Below are positions 31,283 through 40,381 of a stretch of DNA of 41,872 nucleotides, in pieces. The notes under the pieces were generated by a model. That model was not told where the DNA came from, did not search any database, and saw only the letters and a list, made by a program, of their open reading frames with translations. The stretch covers positions 1 through 41,872 of the forward strand of contig CAPN01000035.1 in NCBI GenBank assembly GCA_000333235.1, written 5' to 3'. The translations under genes were made by a program, and so were the position numbers. Origin of the DNA: Pseudoalteromonas luteoviolacea B = ATCC 29581 (GTDB lineage: Bacteria; Pseudomonadota; Gammaproteobacteria; Enterobacterales; Alteromonadaceae). Numbering within the stretch: the stretch's first letter is position 1; each line of letters begins with the position of its first letter.

Positions 31283-34029
31283 AGTGCTGTGTGTTGGTAT
31301 GCTCGATGAACTGTTTCAATTAATACGTCTTTATTGATCGGTTTACTGACGTAATCGTTCATACCAACCGCGAGGCACTTTTCTTTGTCGCCACTCATGG
31401 CATTGGCAGTCATAGCAACAATGGTAATATCTTGGCTTTGCGGAACGCGCCCAGCTCGGATCTGTTTGGTTGCTTCGTAGCCATCCATGACCGGCATCAA
31501 ACAATCCATTAAGATCAAATCAAAAGGGGTATTTTCAGCTTCAAGCAGTTTGTTGATGGCCTCTTCGCCATTGGCCGCAAACGCTATCTCAGTATTTAAA
31601 GATGCGAGCATCTTACTTACTACGAGTTGATTAACAGGAGTATCATCAACGACCAAGATTTTTTTCGGCGCAGCGGGTTTACTGTCTATTGATTCATCTT
31701 GTAATGCTGGATTGGTTTTTGATTTTACTAAGGTGTTGAGTAAATCACAGGCTGAAATGGGTTTATATAATTGATGCACATGTTTGGGCATGATAAACCC
31801 TAGGTGGGAGTTAAAAGCAACCAATAGAATACACGTGACGTTGGTTTTCTCAACAAACTGTTGCACCAGTTTTGCATCAATATTCTTGGTGTCAATAACA
31901 TAGACGACTTGCTGCTCGTTTGCAATTTCGGCGTTTTCATCAAGGTACTCTAAATTTTCAGCGTGTTTAATTGCCTCAGTGAGAGAGCCAAGATCTTGTT
32001 GTAGTATTTTATAGAGCATTGCATGGCAACCAACAAATTGCATGTTTAAACCAGCTAGAGGTTGAAAAGGAAGCATTTCTGATAGTTTTGGCTTTTTAGG
32101 TTCAAACCACTGAATTGGCAATAACACGTTAAATGTGCTGCCGAGTCCAATTTCACTTTCAACCCAAATTTTGCCACCAAGCAAATCGCAGAGTCGTCTG
32201 ACAATAGACAAGCCAAGGCCGGTTCCACCAAATTGGCGTGTGGTTGATGAGTCTGCTTGTGAAAATTGTTCAAAAATAACGTCGAGTTTATTTGCTGCAA
32301 TACCGATCCCTGAATCTTTAACACTAATCAGCAATTCACATTGCGAGCCTGATGTTGCTGTATTTTTTAGGCTAACAATTACCTCACCTTGTTTTGTAAA
32401 CTTTATTGCATTACCTATCAGGTTAGTCACAATTTGCTGGATCCGTACGGTATCGCTGTTTACAAATTGAATGGTTAATTCGGTGGTATCAAGTATTAAT
32501 TCGACCGATTTTTCGTGAGCTCTCAGGGCTTGTGAACTGCAGGTCTCTTTCATTAGTTTGATAAGATCAAAGTGCGTAATATCGAGTTCCAATTTACCTG
32601 ACTCGATTTTTGAAAAGTCTAAAATATCGTTAATAATGCGCATCAATAAATGGGCGCTAGATGAGGCCACTTCAACTTGTTGTGCTTGTGTTTCACTCAA
32701 AGGCTCTTCACCAAGTAGAGAAAGCATGCCAAGTACACCATTCATTGGAGTACGAATTTCATGACTCATGGTAGCCAAGAAATCAGCTTTTGCCATTGAG
32801 GCGTGCTCTGCCTGTTCTTTTGCTTCTTCTAAAGCCCAATTTTGAAATTCCATTTCACCTGCAAAATGAGCCAGCTTTTCTTCTGAGCGTTTCAGAATTG
32901 AAATATCTTCAAGGCAAACAAAGAAACCTTCGACTTCATTACTCTTATCTAATCTTGGAATATGAGTCACACGTAAATGGACAATTTGATGTTCTGAAGT
33001 ATTGTCTGCGTTGAGCACAACTTCGAAAAATGCGTTTTTGCCGCTTAATGCGTCATTAAAATAAGGAACAAATTGTTCAAGCAGCGCTGGAGAAAATACC
33101 TGTTCTACACTTTTTCCTATGACAGGTTCTTCGACCGGACAAAGCATCGTTTGATAGCGCTGATTCGCAAAGCGAATGCGCAGAGTATGGTCGATATACG
33201 CGAGCATTACCGGAGCATGTAGGGTAATGTCATCAATGTATTTGCGCGATTGCTCCAAGCGTTTAGTTTGTTCAATGTTTTTATTAAATTCATCATTGTA
33301 GGCTTGTGCAACACATCCAATAGAATCACTACCTTGTCGTTTAATTACCTCAAAAGGCACAGGTCGCTGATCATTAATAGCTTGGGTTATGCGACTTAGT
33401 GGTTTCGTTACGACAAATCGAAGTAACAAAAAGGCAAGGATGGCAAAGGTCAATAAAATAAAAATAGATGCAAAAAGCATACGATCGAAATCTTGGCTTA
33501 ATTGTTCATTAAATTGCTTTGCATCAATTTTTGTCCAGAGCAAATAGGGGCGTAGGCGTTTTATTTCAGGATCGATTAAATACAACCACGAAGTGGAGTA
33601 CCAAAAATCTTCTGCTTTATGAATTTTTAAAAGCCCATCTTTATTGAGAGGTTTTAAATATTGCCATGCATTAACGTCGCTGTTTTTAAATACATTAGTA
33701 CTTGATTGACCGATCCAAATAGGGTGATTAGACGCCAAAATTTGATTTGATTCTGTGGTGATCACAGCGACATCGGCAATATTCAAATGACTTGCAATTG
33801 CTTCTGTGACACGGTTTAAGCTCGTATGTGTCGATTCGACTTCTGCAGCTAAACTTATCGTCGAACGCGCAGTATCAACTAAGTTTTGCATTAACTTTTC
33901 ATGCCTTGATTGAATTTCTAGTGCAAGAAAATTTTGGATTGCCATCAACACAAAACAGGCAAATAAGCCTAATGGTAAAATCATTTTTGCATAGACAGAT
34001 GTTTTTATAATCGTTAGCGCGCGTAGCAT
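31279..34029 (-). CDS. Hybrid sensor histidine kinase with PAS and receiver domains
   Basis: The 916-residue membrane kinase has TM1 at about 13-34, a periplasmic domain to about 182, and TM2 at 183-206. A HAMP-like linker and a PAS domain (about 265-385) follow. The HisKA box is FLATMSHEIRTPMNGVLGML with phospho-accepting H423. The HATPase_c boxes include DSGIGIAANKLDVIFEQFSQ and GGTGLGLSIV. A degenerate receiver-like segment lies at about 660-780. The C-terminal receiver has D795/D796, phospho-acceptor D842 (ILMDCLMP) and K896. The ATG at 34029 has GGAAGGA upstream and lies two bases after the stop of the lipoprotein gene, so the two are co-translated. The lipoprotein may be its periplasmic ligand receptor. 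No separate response regulator is adjacent. Confidence 0.93.
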   Translation of the reverse strand: MLRALTIIKTSVYAKMILPLGLFACFVLMAIQNFLALEIQSRHEKLMQNLVDTARSTISLAAEVESTHTSLNRVTEAIASHLNIADVAVITTESNQILASNHPIWIGQSSTNVFKNSDVNAWQYLKPLNKDGLLKIHKAEDFWYSTSWLYLIDPEIKRLRPYLLWTKIDAKQFNEQLSQDFDRMLFASIFILLTFAILAFLLLRFVVTKPLSRITQAINDQRPVPFEVIKRQGSDSIGCVAQAYNDEFNKNIEQTKRLEQSRKYIDDITLHAPVMLAYIDHTLRIRFANQRYQTMLCPVEEPVIGKSVEQVFSPALLEQFVPYFNDALSGKNAFFEVVLNADNTSEHQIVHLRVTHIPRLDKSNEVEGFFVCLEDISILKRSEEKLAHFAGEMEFQNWALEEAKEQAEHASMAKADFLATMSHEIRTPMNGVLGMLSLLGEEPLSETQAQQVEVASSSAHLLMRIINDILDFSKIESGKLELDITHFDLIKLMKETCSSQALRAHEKSVELILDTTELTIQFVNSDTVRIQQIVTNLIGNAIKFTKQGEVIVSLKNTATSGSQCELLISVKDSGIGIAANKLDVIFEQFSQADSSTTRQFGGTGLGLSIVRRLCDLLGGKIWVESEIGLGSTFNVLLPIQWFEPKKPKLSEMLPFQPLAGLNMQFVGCHAMLYKILQQDLGSLTEAIKHAENLEYLDENAEIANEQQVVYVIDTKNIDAKLVQQFVEKTNVTCILLVAFNSHLGFIMPKHVHQLYKPISACDLLNTLVKSKTNPALQDESIDSKPAAPKKILVVDDTPVNQLVVSKMLASLNTEIAFAANGEEAINKLLEAENTPFDLILMDCLMPVMDGYEATKQIRAGRVPQSQDITIVAMTANAMSGDKEKCLAVGMNDYVSKPINKDVLIETVHRAYQHTAL

Positions 34030-34031
34030 AT

Positions 34032-35000
34032 TTATATTCCTTCCGCTGCAAGCGTGATCAACGCGGGCAGTTCGGCACAAGGGGTATCAATCGACGCTAC
34101 AGTGAGTAATGTCTCACAGACTTGCAAAATGGTTTGTTGAAAATCTTTTTGGTTAAAATAACTTTTTTGTTTGTCCCCTGGTATCAGCTCCAAATCGTTT
34201 AAGGCATTTTGGAATTGCTTTGCAGTTAAGCCCTCTTTTTCTGCCATAAATTGAATCGATTCGGTGGGATTCTTAGCGAGTTCTTCATAGGCAAGTTGCC
34301 ACGCTTGCCAAAGTTTTTCTCGTGCATCTGGGTTTTGTTTTATAAATGCTTTGGAAATCGAAATGACGTCTACCACTTCTTTTGGAATATCTCTGCTACT
34401 AAATATTTTATGATACATCGTATCTTCTAGGAGTACGGTCGAAACGGGGGGGTAAGTGACAAAAGCGTCGATTTTACCTGATTTTAGCCAAGCTGATCCA
34501 ACATGCTGTTCGGTATTCACAAGCGTAATATCATTGAGAGTCATGCCATTTAGCGCTAAACCTCGAGCTAAAAGATAGATACCCAAGGACGATACTTCGC
34601 ATCCAATTTTAGCCCCTTTGAGTTGTTGTAACGAAGTAATTTCAGTTGAGGTCAAAATTACGTCGCCACCATTTGAATAGTCTGCGACAAGCGATATTTC
34701 TATAGGGCGAGTATTAAAAGCTTGTATCTGTATTGCTTCTATCAGTGTTGATGCAAGCGCATCGACAGAGCCTCGCAAGTAAGCTCGTTGTGTTTCAGCA
34801 AGTGAACCTACTCTTACCAACTCAACGTTTAAGCCAACTTGTTCAAAATATCCCCGTTCTTTAGCAAGATACAATAATTCGTAACCTGGCCATGGATTCA
34901 CAGCAATCCGTAAAGTAGCGGCGGAATTTGAATTACAACTGGTCAATGTGAGGATGAAAAGGCTTAACAATGTAATTCGAGCTAAAAGAGAGTTCACCAC
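34032..35000 (-). CDS. NMT1/SsuA-like substrate-binding lipoprotein
   Basis: The 322-residue protein has a lipobox at the end of its signal peptide (LTLTSC, residues about 17-22). A type II periplasmic-binding fold of the NMT1/SsuA/ThiY kind follows: TLRIAVNPWPGYELLYLAKERGYFEQVGLNVEL, LRGSVDALAST, LKGAKIGCEVSSLGIYLLARGL and WLKSGKIDAFVTYPPVS. Family members bind sulfonates, nitrate, taurine or pyrimidine precursors. No permease or ATPase gene is present. Instead a hybrid sensor kinase starts two bases downstream, so a sensing role is likely. The start is a GTG with a weak ribosome-binding site. Confidence 0.85.
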   Translation of the reverse strand: MVNSLLARITLLSLFILTLTSCNSNSAATLRIAVNPWPGYELLYLAKERGYFEQVGLNVELVRVGSLAETQRAYLRGSVDALASTLIEAIQIQAFNTRPIEISLVADYSNGGDVILTSTEITSLQQLKGAKIGCEVSSLGIYLLARGLALNGMTLNDITLVNTEQHVGSAWLKSGKIDAFVTYPPVSTVLLEDTMYHKIFSSRDIPKEVVDVISISKAFIKQNPDAREKLWQAWQLAYEELAKNPTESIQFMAEKEGLTAKQFQNALNDLELIPGDKQKSYFNQKDFQQTILQVCETLLTVASIDTPCAELPALITLAAEGI

Positions 35001-35102
35001 TGTGGATCATATCTTTGTTGTGAAGAATGCTCTAAGTATTGCGGATATTTTTAATTTAGCAACTGAGTTTGTTTAAAGCAGGGTGTTGTTTTTAATTTGG
35101 AA

Positions 35103-35136
35103 TTTTAGGTGGAAAGTGAATTATTTCCACCTAAAA
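35103..35136. repeat. 13-bp perfect hairpin after slmA
   Basis: TTTTAGGTGGAAA (35103-35115) pairs exactly with TTTCCACCTAAAA (35124-35136). It lies ten bases beyond the slmA stop on the minus strand. The stem ends in AAAA rather than a T run, so it is not a canonical intrinsic terminator; an RNA-stability hairpin or protein-binding site is possible. Confidence 0.55.
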
Positions 35137-35145
35137 ACGAAAGAG

Positions 35146-35733
35146 TTACAACCAAATCTTTTGTAATTCTTGCCATTGGTTTTCAAAGGCAGAAGATGGA
35201 CTCTGTTTAAAGTCACTGCGAACAAATTGGTTCATTTTCCCTTCAACAACCGCAAGGAATAAGTTAGCGAGAGCCCCTTCATCGGTGGAAAATGCCTTAC
35301 CTTCACGGAGTTTGCGTTCACGTAAAACTTGCTTGAACTGTGTCTCTAACTTATTGAAAAAGCTCTGAACTCTTTCGCGTAAGCGTTCTTGTTCACCTTG
35401 TAGAGCATCTCCAGTTAAAATTCGGGTTATTCCAGGGTTACGCTCAGCGAAGGTTAATAACAACATCATAATGTTGAAAATGCGGCTTTGCGTTTCTTTT
35501 TCATTTTCCAAGATCAAATTAATGCGAGACAATAGAGTGTCTTCTATAAACTCGATTAATCCCTCAAACATGCGTGCTTTGCTTGGGAAATGGCGGTACA
35601 AGGCGGCTTCAGATACGCCGACTTCGGTTGCTAATTTGGCTGTTGTTATGCGCTGTCCTGGACTGGTTTCAAGCATTTGAGCAAGACATTGCAGGATCTG
35701 CTCTTTGCGGTTACTGCGCTTAGTCGCTGGCAT
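35146..35733 (-). CDS. slmA: SlmA nucleoid-occlusion factor
   Basis: This TetR-fold DNA-binding protein blocks FtsZ ring assembly over unsegregated nucleoids. The [27 protein letters not shown] (residues about 30-53) and the following [25 protein letters not shown] are nearly identical in pattern to E. coli SlmA, as is [20 protein letters not shown]. The C-terminal helix pair ends the protein at 195 residues, the expected length. The ATG at 35733 with AAGGGA upstream is preferred over an in-frame ATG at 35784. It follows coaBC on the same strand with about 110 bases between them; the dut gene found there in E. coli is absent. Confidence 0.95.
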   Translation of the reverse strand: MPATKRSNRKEQILQCLAQMLETSPGQRITTAKLATEVGVSEAALYRHFPSKARMFEGLIEFIEDTLLSRINLILENEKETQSRIFNIMMLLLTFAERNPGITRILTGDALQGEQERLRERVQSFFNKLETQFKQVLRERKLREGKAFSTDEGALANLFLAVVEGKMNQFVRSDFKQSPSSAFENQWQELQKIWL

Positions 35734-35844
35734 GAAGCTTCCCTTATTTATCATTATTATAGTGTTGCACGAACCCACCTCCATGCAAACGGTGGATTCA
35801 TGTTAATGTTTTATTCAGTTTCTTTCCACCATTTTGGCATTGTC

Positions 35845-37044
35845 TTATGACAGCTTATTCGCAATTAATTGCATCACGGTGAGTGCGAGCTCTTTTTTAT
35901 CACGCGGTTCGAGTTCAAGTTGGCCATCATGCCAAAATAAGGTTAAGGCGTTTTGATCAGCATTAAAACCCAGTCCTTCTCGCGATACATCATTCGCGCA
36001 GATCATATCTAGTCCTTTATTTTTTAACTTGCCCTTAGCATAAGTCGCGACATCTTGGGTTTCAGCAGCAAAACCGACTGCAAAAGGGCGCTTGGTTTTA
36101 AGTGCTGCGACTTCAGCAATAATATCGGGGTTTTTTACCATTGTGATGGTCAGTTCATCACCTTGTTTTTTCATTTTTTGTTCAGCAACGTGTGCTGGGC
36201 GATAATCCGCTACCGCTGCACAGCCGATAAACACATCAGATTGAATTGCCAACTCCAATGCAGCATCACGCATTTGTAAGGCACTTTCAACATTGAAGCG
36301 CGACGCGCCGTGAGGTGTGGGTAATGAAACAGGCCCTGCTATCAGGTTTACGTGTGCGCCAAGTTGCAATGCCGCCTCGGCGAGTGCAAAGCCCATTTTT
36401 CCAGAACTGTGATTACTAATAAAGCGCACAGGATCGAGGGCTTCACGAGTGGGTCCTGCGGTGATTGTGATGGTTTTTCCTGATAACAACGCGGGTAGAG
36501 GGTTAAGCACAGCATCACAATGATCAACCAGTTGTGATGGTTCGAGCATTCTGCCGGCACCGATATCACCACAGGCTTGTTCACCCATACCAGGTCCCCA
36601 AATTAGTACACCACGTTCATGCAGTAAGTTTAGGTTTGTTTGGGTCGCAGGATGTTTATACATTTGTTGGTTCATTGCTGGTGCAATGGCAACTTGTGCA
36701 GGTGTCGCTAATAATAGAGTGGTGAGGAGATCGTCAGCAATACCTGCGGTCATTTTGGCAATAGTATTGGCAGTTGCTGGCGCAACTAAAATCAAATCGG
36801 CCCATTTTGCGAATTCGATGTGACCCATTGCAGCTTCAGCACTAGGGTCAAGTAATGAGTCTGAAACCGGCTCTCCTGATACGGCTTGCATCGTAAGTGG
36901 AGTTATAAATGCTTTTGCCGAATCAGTCATAACGACTTTTACGGCGTATCCGCGTTCTTTTAAGCGGCGCACTAATTCAGCACATTTATATGCAGCGATC
37001 CCGCCAGAAATTGCAATAACGATTTTTTTTGTTGGTTGTCTCAT
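35845..37044 (-). CDS. coaBC: CoaBC bifunctional phosphopantothenoylcysteine synthetase/decarboxylase
   Basis: The enzyme makes 4'-phosphopantetheine in coenzyme A synthesis by joining cysteine to phosphopantothenate (CoaB) and decarboxylating the product (CoaC). The N-terminal flavoprotein half begins [24 protein letters not shown]. It contains [39 protein letters not shown] with the catalytic histidine, then [14 protein letters not shown]. The synthetase half starts at about residue 185 ([30 protein letters not shown]) and includes GFAAET and [15 protein letters not shown]. The start at 37044 gives 399 residues and matches the family; an upstream GTG at 37077 adds 11 residues. Confidence 0.96.
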   Translation of the reverse strand: MRQPTKKIVIAISGGIAAYKCAELVRRLKERGYAVKVVMTDSAKAFITPLTMQAVSGEPVSDSLLDPSAEAAMGHIEFAKWADLILVAPATANTIAKMTAGIADDLLTTLLLATPAQVAIAPAMNQQMYKHPATQTNLNLLHERGVLIWGPGMGEQACGDIGAGRMLEPSQLVDHCDAVLNPLPALLSGKTITITAGPTREALDPVRFISNHSSGKMGFALAEAALQLGAHVNLIAGPVSLPTPHGASRFNVESALQMRDAALELAIQSDVFIGCAAVADYRPAHVAEQKMKKQGDELTITMVKNPDIIAEVAALKTKRPFAVGFAAETQDVATYAKGKLKNKGLDMICANDVSREGLGFNADQNALTLFWHDGQLELEPRDKKELALTVMQLIANKLS

Positions 37045-37271
37045 CGAAGTTGCTCTAATTCGAAATTCTTGCGCCACCTTATCACACTCTGCAATACCTG
37101 TTGAGTATTCTCATGAGGCGACTTGGAGTTGAAATATTTGCAGCATCCATTTTTGACAGAGCAACTATACTCACAGCCTTATATTCAAGCGAATTTTAAA
37201 GGCAAAATTTTACAGAACACACATCTTAGCAAGAATTTACAAGGTAAACGCACAACATAGAAGGAATCTTA

Positions 37272-37949
37272 ATGGTGCAGATAGCTCAAATTCCCAAATC
37301 TCAGCGCCCGCGTGAGAAATTATTGCAGCGTGGGCCAGAATCTTTAAGTGATGCAGAACTTCTCGCGATTTTTTTACGCACAGGCATGGCAGGTATGAAT
37401 GCGATAGAAATGGCAGAAATGTTACTTAATCGGACTCAAAACTTACATAATCTATTCAATGCAACGCTTGGTGATGTTTCCGCCATAAAAGGGATGGGGG
37501 AAGCTAAGTATGTGCAACTACAAGCGGTTCTTGAACTGAGTAAACGCTATTTAAGAGAGCCTTGTGAACGTACTACGTTGTTTGATTCGCCTGAAGCAGT
37601 TCGACGTTATCTAACGATGAAATTAAGAGGTTTAGGGCATGAAGTGTTTTTGGTGTTGTATTTAGATAATCAAAATCGCCTTATTCATGATGAAATTTTA
37701 TTTCATGGCACGATTAATAGCGCAAGCGTTTATCCACGAGAAGTGGTTAAGGCGGCGCTCAAACGAAATGCTGCGGCCTTGATTTTGGCACATAATCATC
37801 CGAGTGGCATTGCTGAACCGAGTCAGGCAGATAAGCTTATTACTAAAAAGCTACAGCAAGCATTAAACCTGATTGATGTGCAAGTGCTGGACCATTTAAT
37901 TGTTGCAGGACCTAGCTGCTTATCTTTTGCAGAAAGGGGCTTAATTTGA
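37272..37949 (+). CDS. radC: RadC-family JAB/MPN domain protein
   Basis: The 225-residue protein has the RadC layout: an N-terminal helix-hairpin-helix region (RPREKLLQRGPESLSDAELLAIFLRTG; AIKGMGEAKYVQLQAVLEL), then the JAB/MPN metalloprotease-like domain. The metal motif is AHNHPSGIAEPSQAD (H-x-H…D), with an upstream glutamate in VFLVLYLDNQNRLIHDEILFHGTINSASVYPREVVKAAL. The old link to DNA repair is not supported by later work, and the biochemical role of RadC remains uncertain. It is divergent from coaBC, as in E. coli. AAGGAA precedes the ATG. Confidence 0.94.
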   Translation: MVQIAQIPKSQRPREKLLQRGPESLSDAELLAIFLRTGMAGMNAIEMAEMLLNRTQNLHNLFNATLGDVSAIKGMGEAKYVQLQAVLELSKRYLREPCERTTLFDSPEAVRRYLTMKLRGLGHEVFLVLYLDNQNRLIHDEILFHGTINSASVYPREVVKAALKRNAAALILAHNHPSGIAEPSQADKLITKKLQQALNLIDVQVLDHLIVAGPSCLSFAERGLI

Positions 37950-38253
37950 CAAACACAATCAAAAAACACGCCAATGTTTTTTGTTAACTTACTCAAGAAT
38001 GGCGAGATTTCACTCAGTAAAGGGTTCGAGAGCAAAAATAGTTTAATTTAAATGCAGTTTTTACTTTCGTTTCGGGCATTGGATCATTATAATTGGCCGC
38101 TATCAAATTTACACATGAGCTGATTACATAGGATCAGATCCTTGATCTCTACCTGTAGATGCTGTATAAAGAGCGCCCTTCGATTAATCCCGGGGCACGA
38201 AACGGCCACAAGGGACAATTAAGCTCGAGCGAAGTTATTGGAGATACATAGAC
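37950..38253. promoter_or_regulatory. 304-base leader region before rpmB
   Basis: There is no gene here. It contains the best promoter candidate for rpmBG at 38142-38170 and a weaker one with TATAAT at 38088-38093 (a TTTCGT -35, 17-base spacing). The roughly 75-base untranslated leader ends in GGAGAT before rpmB. No known L28 autoregulatory fold could be recognised. Confidence 0.45.
38142..38170 (+). promoter_or_regulatory. Sigma-70 promoter of rpmB-rpmG
   Basis: TTGATC (38142-38147) and TATAAA (38165-38170) are spaced by 17 bases. They are followed by the G+C-rich discriminator GAGCGCCC, a feature of promoters under stringent (ppGpp/DksA) control of ribosomal genes. Transcription would start near 38177. 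Confidence 0.6.
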
Positions 38254-38490
38254 ATGTCTAAAGTCTGTCAAGTTACAGGTAAGCGCCCAGTGGTTGGTAA
38301 CAACCGTTCACACGCGCGCAACGCAACTAAGCGTCGTTTCCTACCTAACCTACAAACACACCGTTTTTGGGTTGAAAGCGAGAAGCGCTTTGTTACTCTA
38401 CGCACTACTACTAAAGGTATGCGTATTATTGATAAAAAAGGCATCGACGCGGTTTTAGTTGAAATCCGTGCTCGCGGCGAAAAGGTATAA
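38254..38490 (+). CDS. rpmB: 50S ribosomal protein L28
   Basis: The 78-residue protein opens with [20 protein letters not shown] and contains [20 protein letters not shown] and [17 protein letters not shown], matching L28 along its length. It is part of the large ribosomal subunit. rpmG follows 11 bases later, the conserved rpmBG operon. GGAGAT precedes the ATG. Codon use is strongly biased, as in other highly expressed genes. Confidence 0.98.
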   Translation: MSKVCQVTGKRPVVGNNRSHARNATKRRFLPNLQTHRFWVESEKRFVTLRTTTKGMRIIDKKGIDAVLVEIRARGEKV

Positions 38491-38501
38491 GGAGCTGACT
38501 C

Positions 38502-38657
38502 ATGCGTGATAAGATCCGTTTAGTTTCTACAGCTGGTACTGGTTATTTCTACACTACCGACAAGAACAAGCGCAACATGCCTGAAAAAATGGAGATCAAA
38601 AAATACGACCCTAAAGTTCGTAAACACGTGATCTTCAAAGAAGCAAAAATCAAATAA
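38502..38657 (+). CDS. rpmG: 50S ribosomal protein L33
   Basis: The 51-residue protein begins [20 protein letters not shown], continues with [19 protein letters not shown], and ends [12 protein letters not shown]. This is the cysteine-free form of L33, which does not bind zinc. It starts 11 bases after rpmB, with AAGGAG upstream of its ATG. A terminator follows 17 bases after the stop. Confidence 0.98.
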   Translation: MRDKIRLVSTAGTGYFYTTDKNKRNMPEKMEIKKYDPKVRKHVIFKEAKIK

Positions 38658-38673
38658 TTTGCTTCCATGTTGT

Positions 38674-38702
38674 AAAAAAGCCCGGTTAGCCCGGGTTTTT
38701 TT
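38674..38702 (+). terminator. Terminator of rpmB-rpmG
   Basis: CCCGG (38681-38685) pairs with CCGGG (38691-38695), and the stem is extended by flanking A and T runs. It is followed by seven T residues and lies directly after rpmG. Confidence 0.85.
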
Positions 38703-38755
38703 ATGCCTAAAATTCACCGAATCAAAAATGACGAACAATCGAATACATGGTATAA

Positions 38756-38789
38756 AAAAACCGACGTTACGTGAATAACATCGGTTTTT
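38756..38789. terminator. Terminator of the pyrophosphatase gene
   Basis: AAAAACCGACGTT (38756-38768) pairs with AACATCGGTTTTT (38777-38789) with one mismatch and an 8-base loop. On the minus strand a T run follows, ending the ppaC transcript 54 bases after its stop. It can also act on the plus strand. Confidence 0.75.
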
Positions 38790-38842
38790 AATGTTTAATC
38801 TAAAATATTGGTTATCCAAATCTCAGATTATTTAATTGATGT

Positions 38843-39763
38843 TTAAGCAAACGCGTCTTGCAGTGGTGGTACTACTTGCTTCTTACGACTAAGTACACCG
38901 TCTAACCATACACGACCAGCCTCAGGTTTGGCGCCATAGGCTTTTTCAATAATCGATTCATCATTTGAAACGATCAGCATCTCCGAGCCTTCTTTCATAA
39001 TGTCAGTGAGCAGTAACAATACAGAATGACGATTACCCTCTTCTTTTAACTTTGCAATATCGGCTTCTAACTCTGATTTGATCTCATCAAAAACAGAAAG
39101 GTCAATGACTTCAAGTTGACCAATGCCGACTAAGTTGCCATTCATATTGAAGTCTTTGAAGTCACGCATAACAAGATCTCGTGCAGGCGTGCCTTGAACC
39201 GCTGACTTCACTTTGAACATGTCCATACCTAGTTCTTTAAAATCTTCTACGCCAGCAATTTCAGCTAATGCTTCAACACATTTTATATCCGCGGTGGTGC
39301 AAGTTGGTGATTTAAAGATAACCGTATCACTTAGGATTGCACACATCATAATGCCCGCAATGTTTGCAGGAATTTTTACGTTATAAAAGTCGTACATCAT
39401 TTTAATGATGGTATTACTGCACCCAACTGGGCGGATCCAACACTCAAGCGGTGTTGACGTTGTTAAGTCACCAAGTTTATGATGATCAACTACGCCAACG
39501 ACAGTTGCTTCATCAATGTCATCTGGCGCTTGTGTCTTTTCAGTATGATCAACAATATATACTTCTTCGCCTGCATAGCTAAGTTTAAGCTCCGGCGCTT
39601 CAAAACCGAAGCGGTCTAAAATAAACTGTGTCTCAGGTGATACTTCACCTAAACGAGTAGGAATTGCTGCTTCACCAATCTGGTTTTTTAAATACGCGAG
39701 TGCAATTGCACCGCAAATCGAATCTGAATCAGGGATCTTATGACCCACTACATACATTGCCAT
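38843..39763 (-). CDS. ppaC: Manganese-dependent inorganic pyrophosphatase (DHH family)
   Basis: The enzyme splits pyrophosphate to two phosphates. Family II hallmarks are present: GHKIPDSDSICGAIALAYLK near the N-terminus with H and two D metal ligands, VYIVDHTE, and VVGVVDHHKLGD, the DHH motif (residues about 90-101). CAILSDTVIFKSPTCT follows, and the C-terminal substrate-binding domain contains RHSVLLLLTDIMKEGS and the SRKKQVVPPL end with the conserved arginine-lysine pair. The length of 306 residues is typical. It stands between rpmG and mutM, where E. coli has no gene. AAGGAG lies eight bases before the first of two closely spaced ATG codons. Confidence 0.96.
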   Translation of the reverse strand: MAMYVVGHKIPDSDSICGAIALAYLKNQIGEAAIPTRLGEVSPETQFILDRFGFEAPELKLSYAGEEVYIVDHTEKTQAPDDIDEATVVGVVDHHKLGDLTTSTPLECWIRPVGCSNTIIKMMYDFYNVKIPANIAGIMMCAILSDTVIFKSPTCTTADIKCVEALAEIAGVEDFKELGMDMFKVKSAVQGTPARDLVMRDFKDFNMNGNLVGIGQLEVIDLSVFDEIKSELEADIAKLKEEGNRHSVLLLLTDIMKEGSEMLIVSNDESIIEKAYGAKPEAGRVWLDGVLSRKKQVVPPLQDAFA

Positions 39764-39896
39764 TGACGGAACTCCTTAAAAATTTGCGCCTATTCTAGCA
39801 AAGATTAGCTCGAATGAAATCTTTCAAACTCGGCAATTAGGCTTATCTTGTATGATGATTTTCGCTACACTGATGCTTCATGTGAGGAGAAGTACT

Positions 39897-40373
39897 ATGT
39901 TGAGTCGAGCGGGATGGAACAATGTGGTGATTTTCACTATGTTGGCAATGATATTTTTTCTTAACGGGCTGCATCATAAATTGTTTGATAAAGAACAAAT
40001 ACATGCCGTTCTCCCCGTTTTACCAGAATCGAGTTTTGTCTTAGCCGCAGAAATACCAGGGGTTAAAATTGAACGGATCGGAACGTCTTGGCGTACAGAA
40101 GGTATTTGGCAAGCGAACACGAATGAGATTGAGAGTTGGTTATCATCTTGGTTAGAGTATTCAAGGATGACGGTTGAACCGCCAAGTTTGACTTCGCAGC
40201 CGTTGAGTATTGCGCAGTTTTGGTTAGCTGGATACGAGCTACCCTGGGTGATCCGTTTGTACCAACAAGATCATCACTTTTATTTTCACGATAAACAGCG
40301 GGATGTCTGGTTTGAAATGACGTCAAATCAAGTATCAACCATGTTCGCACCGATAGCATTGATAAAAGAGTAG
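39897..40373 (+). CDS. Small single-pass membrane protein, unknown
   Basis: The 158-residue protein has one N-terminal membrane helix (residues about 9-27, [16 protein letters not shown]) and then a soluble domain with several tryptophans, including [13 protein letters not shown] do not recognise it. The ATG at 39897 is supported by GAGGAGA; an ATG at 39852 lies upstream without a good site. mutM begins eight bases after its stop, so they are co-transcribed. No link to base-excision repair is evident beyond position. Confidence 0.7.
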   Translation: MLSRAGWNNVVIFTMLAMIFFLNGLHHKLFDKEQIHAVLPVLPESSFVLAAEIPGVKIERIGTSWRTEGIWQANTNEIESWLSSWLEYSRMTVEPPSLTSQPLSIAQFWLAGYELPWVIRLYQQDHHFYFHDKQRDVWFEMTSNQVSTMFAPIALIKE

Positions 40374-40381
40374 TAGATGTA

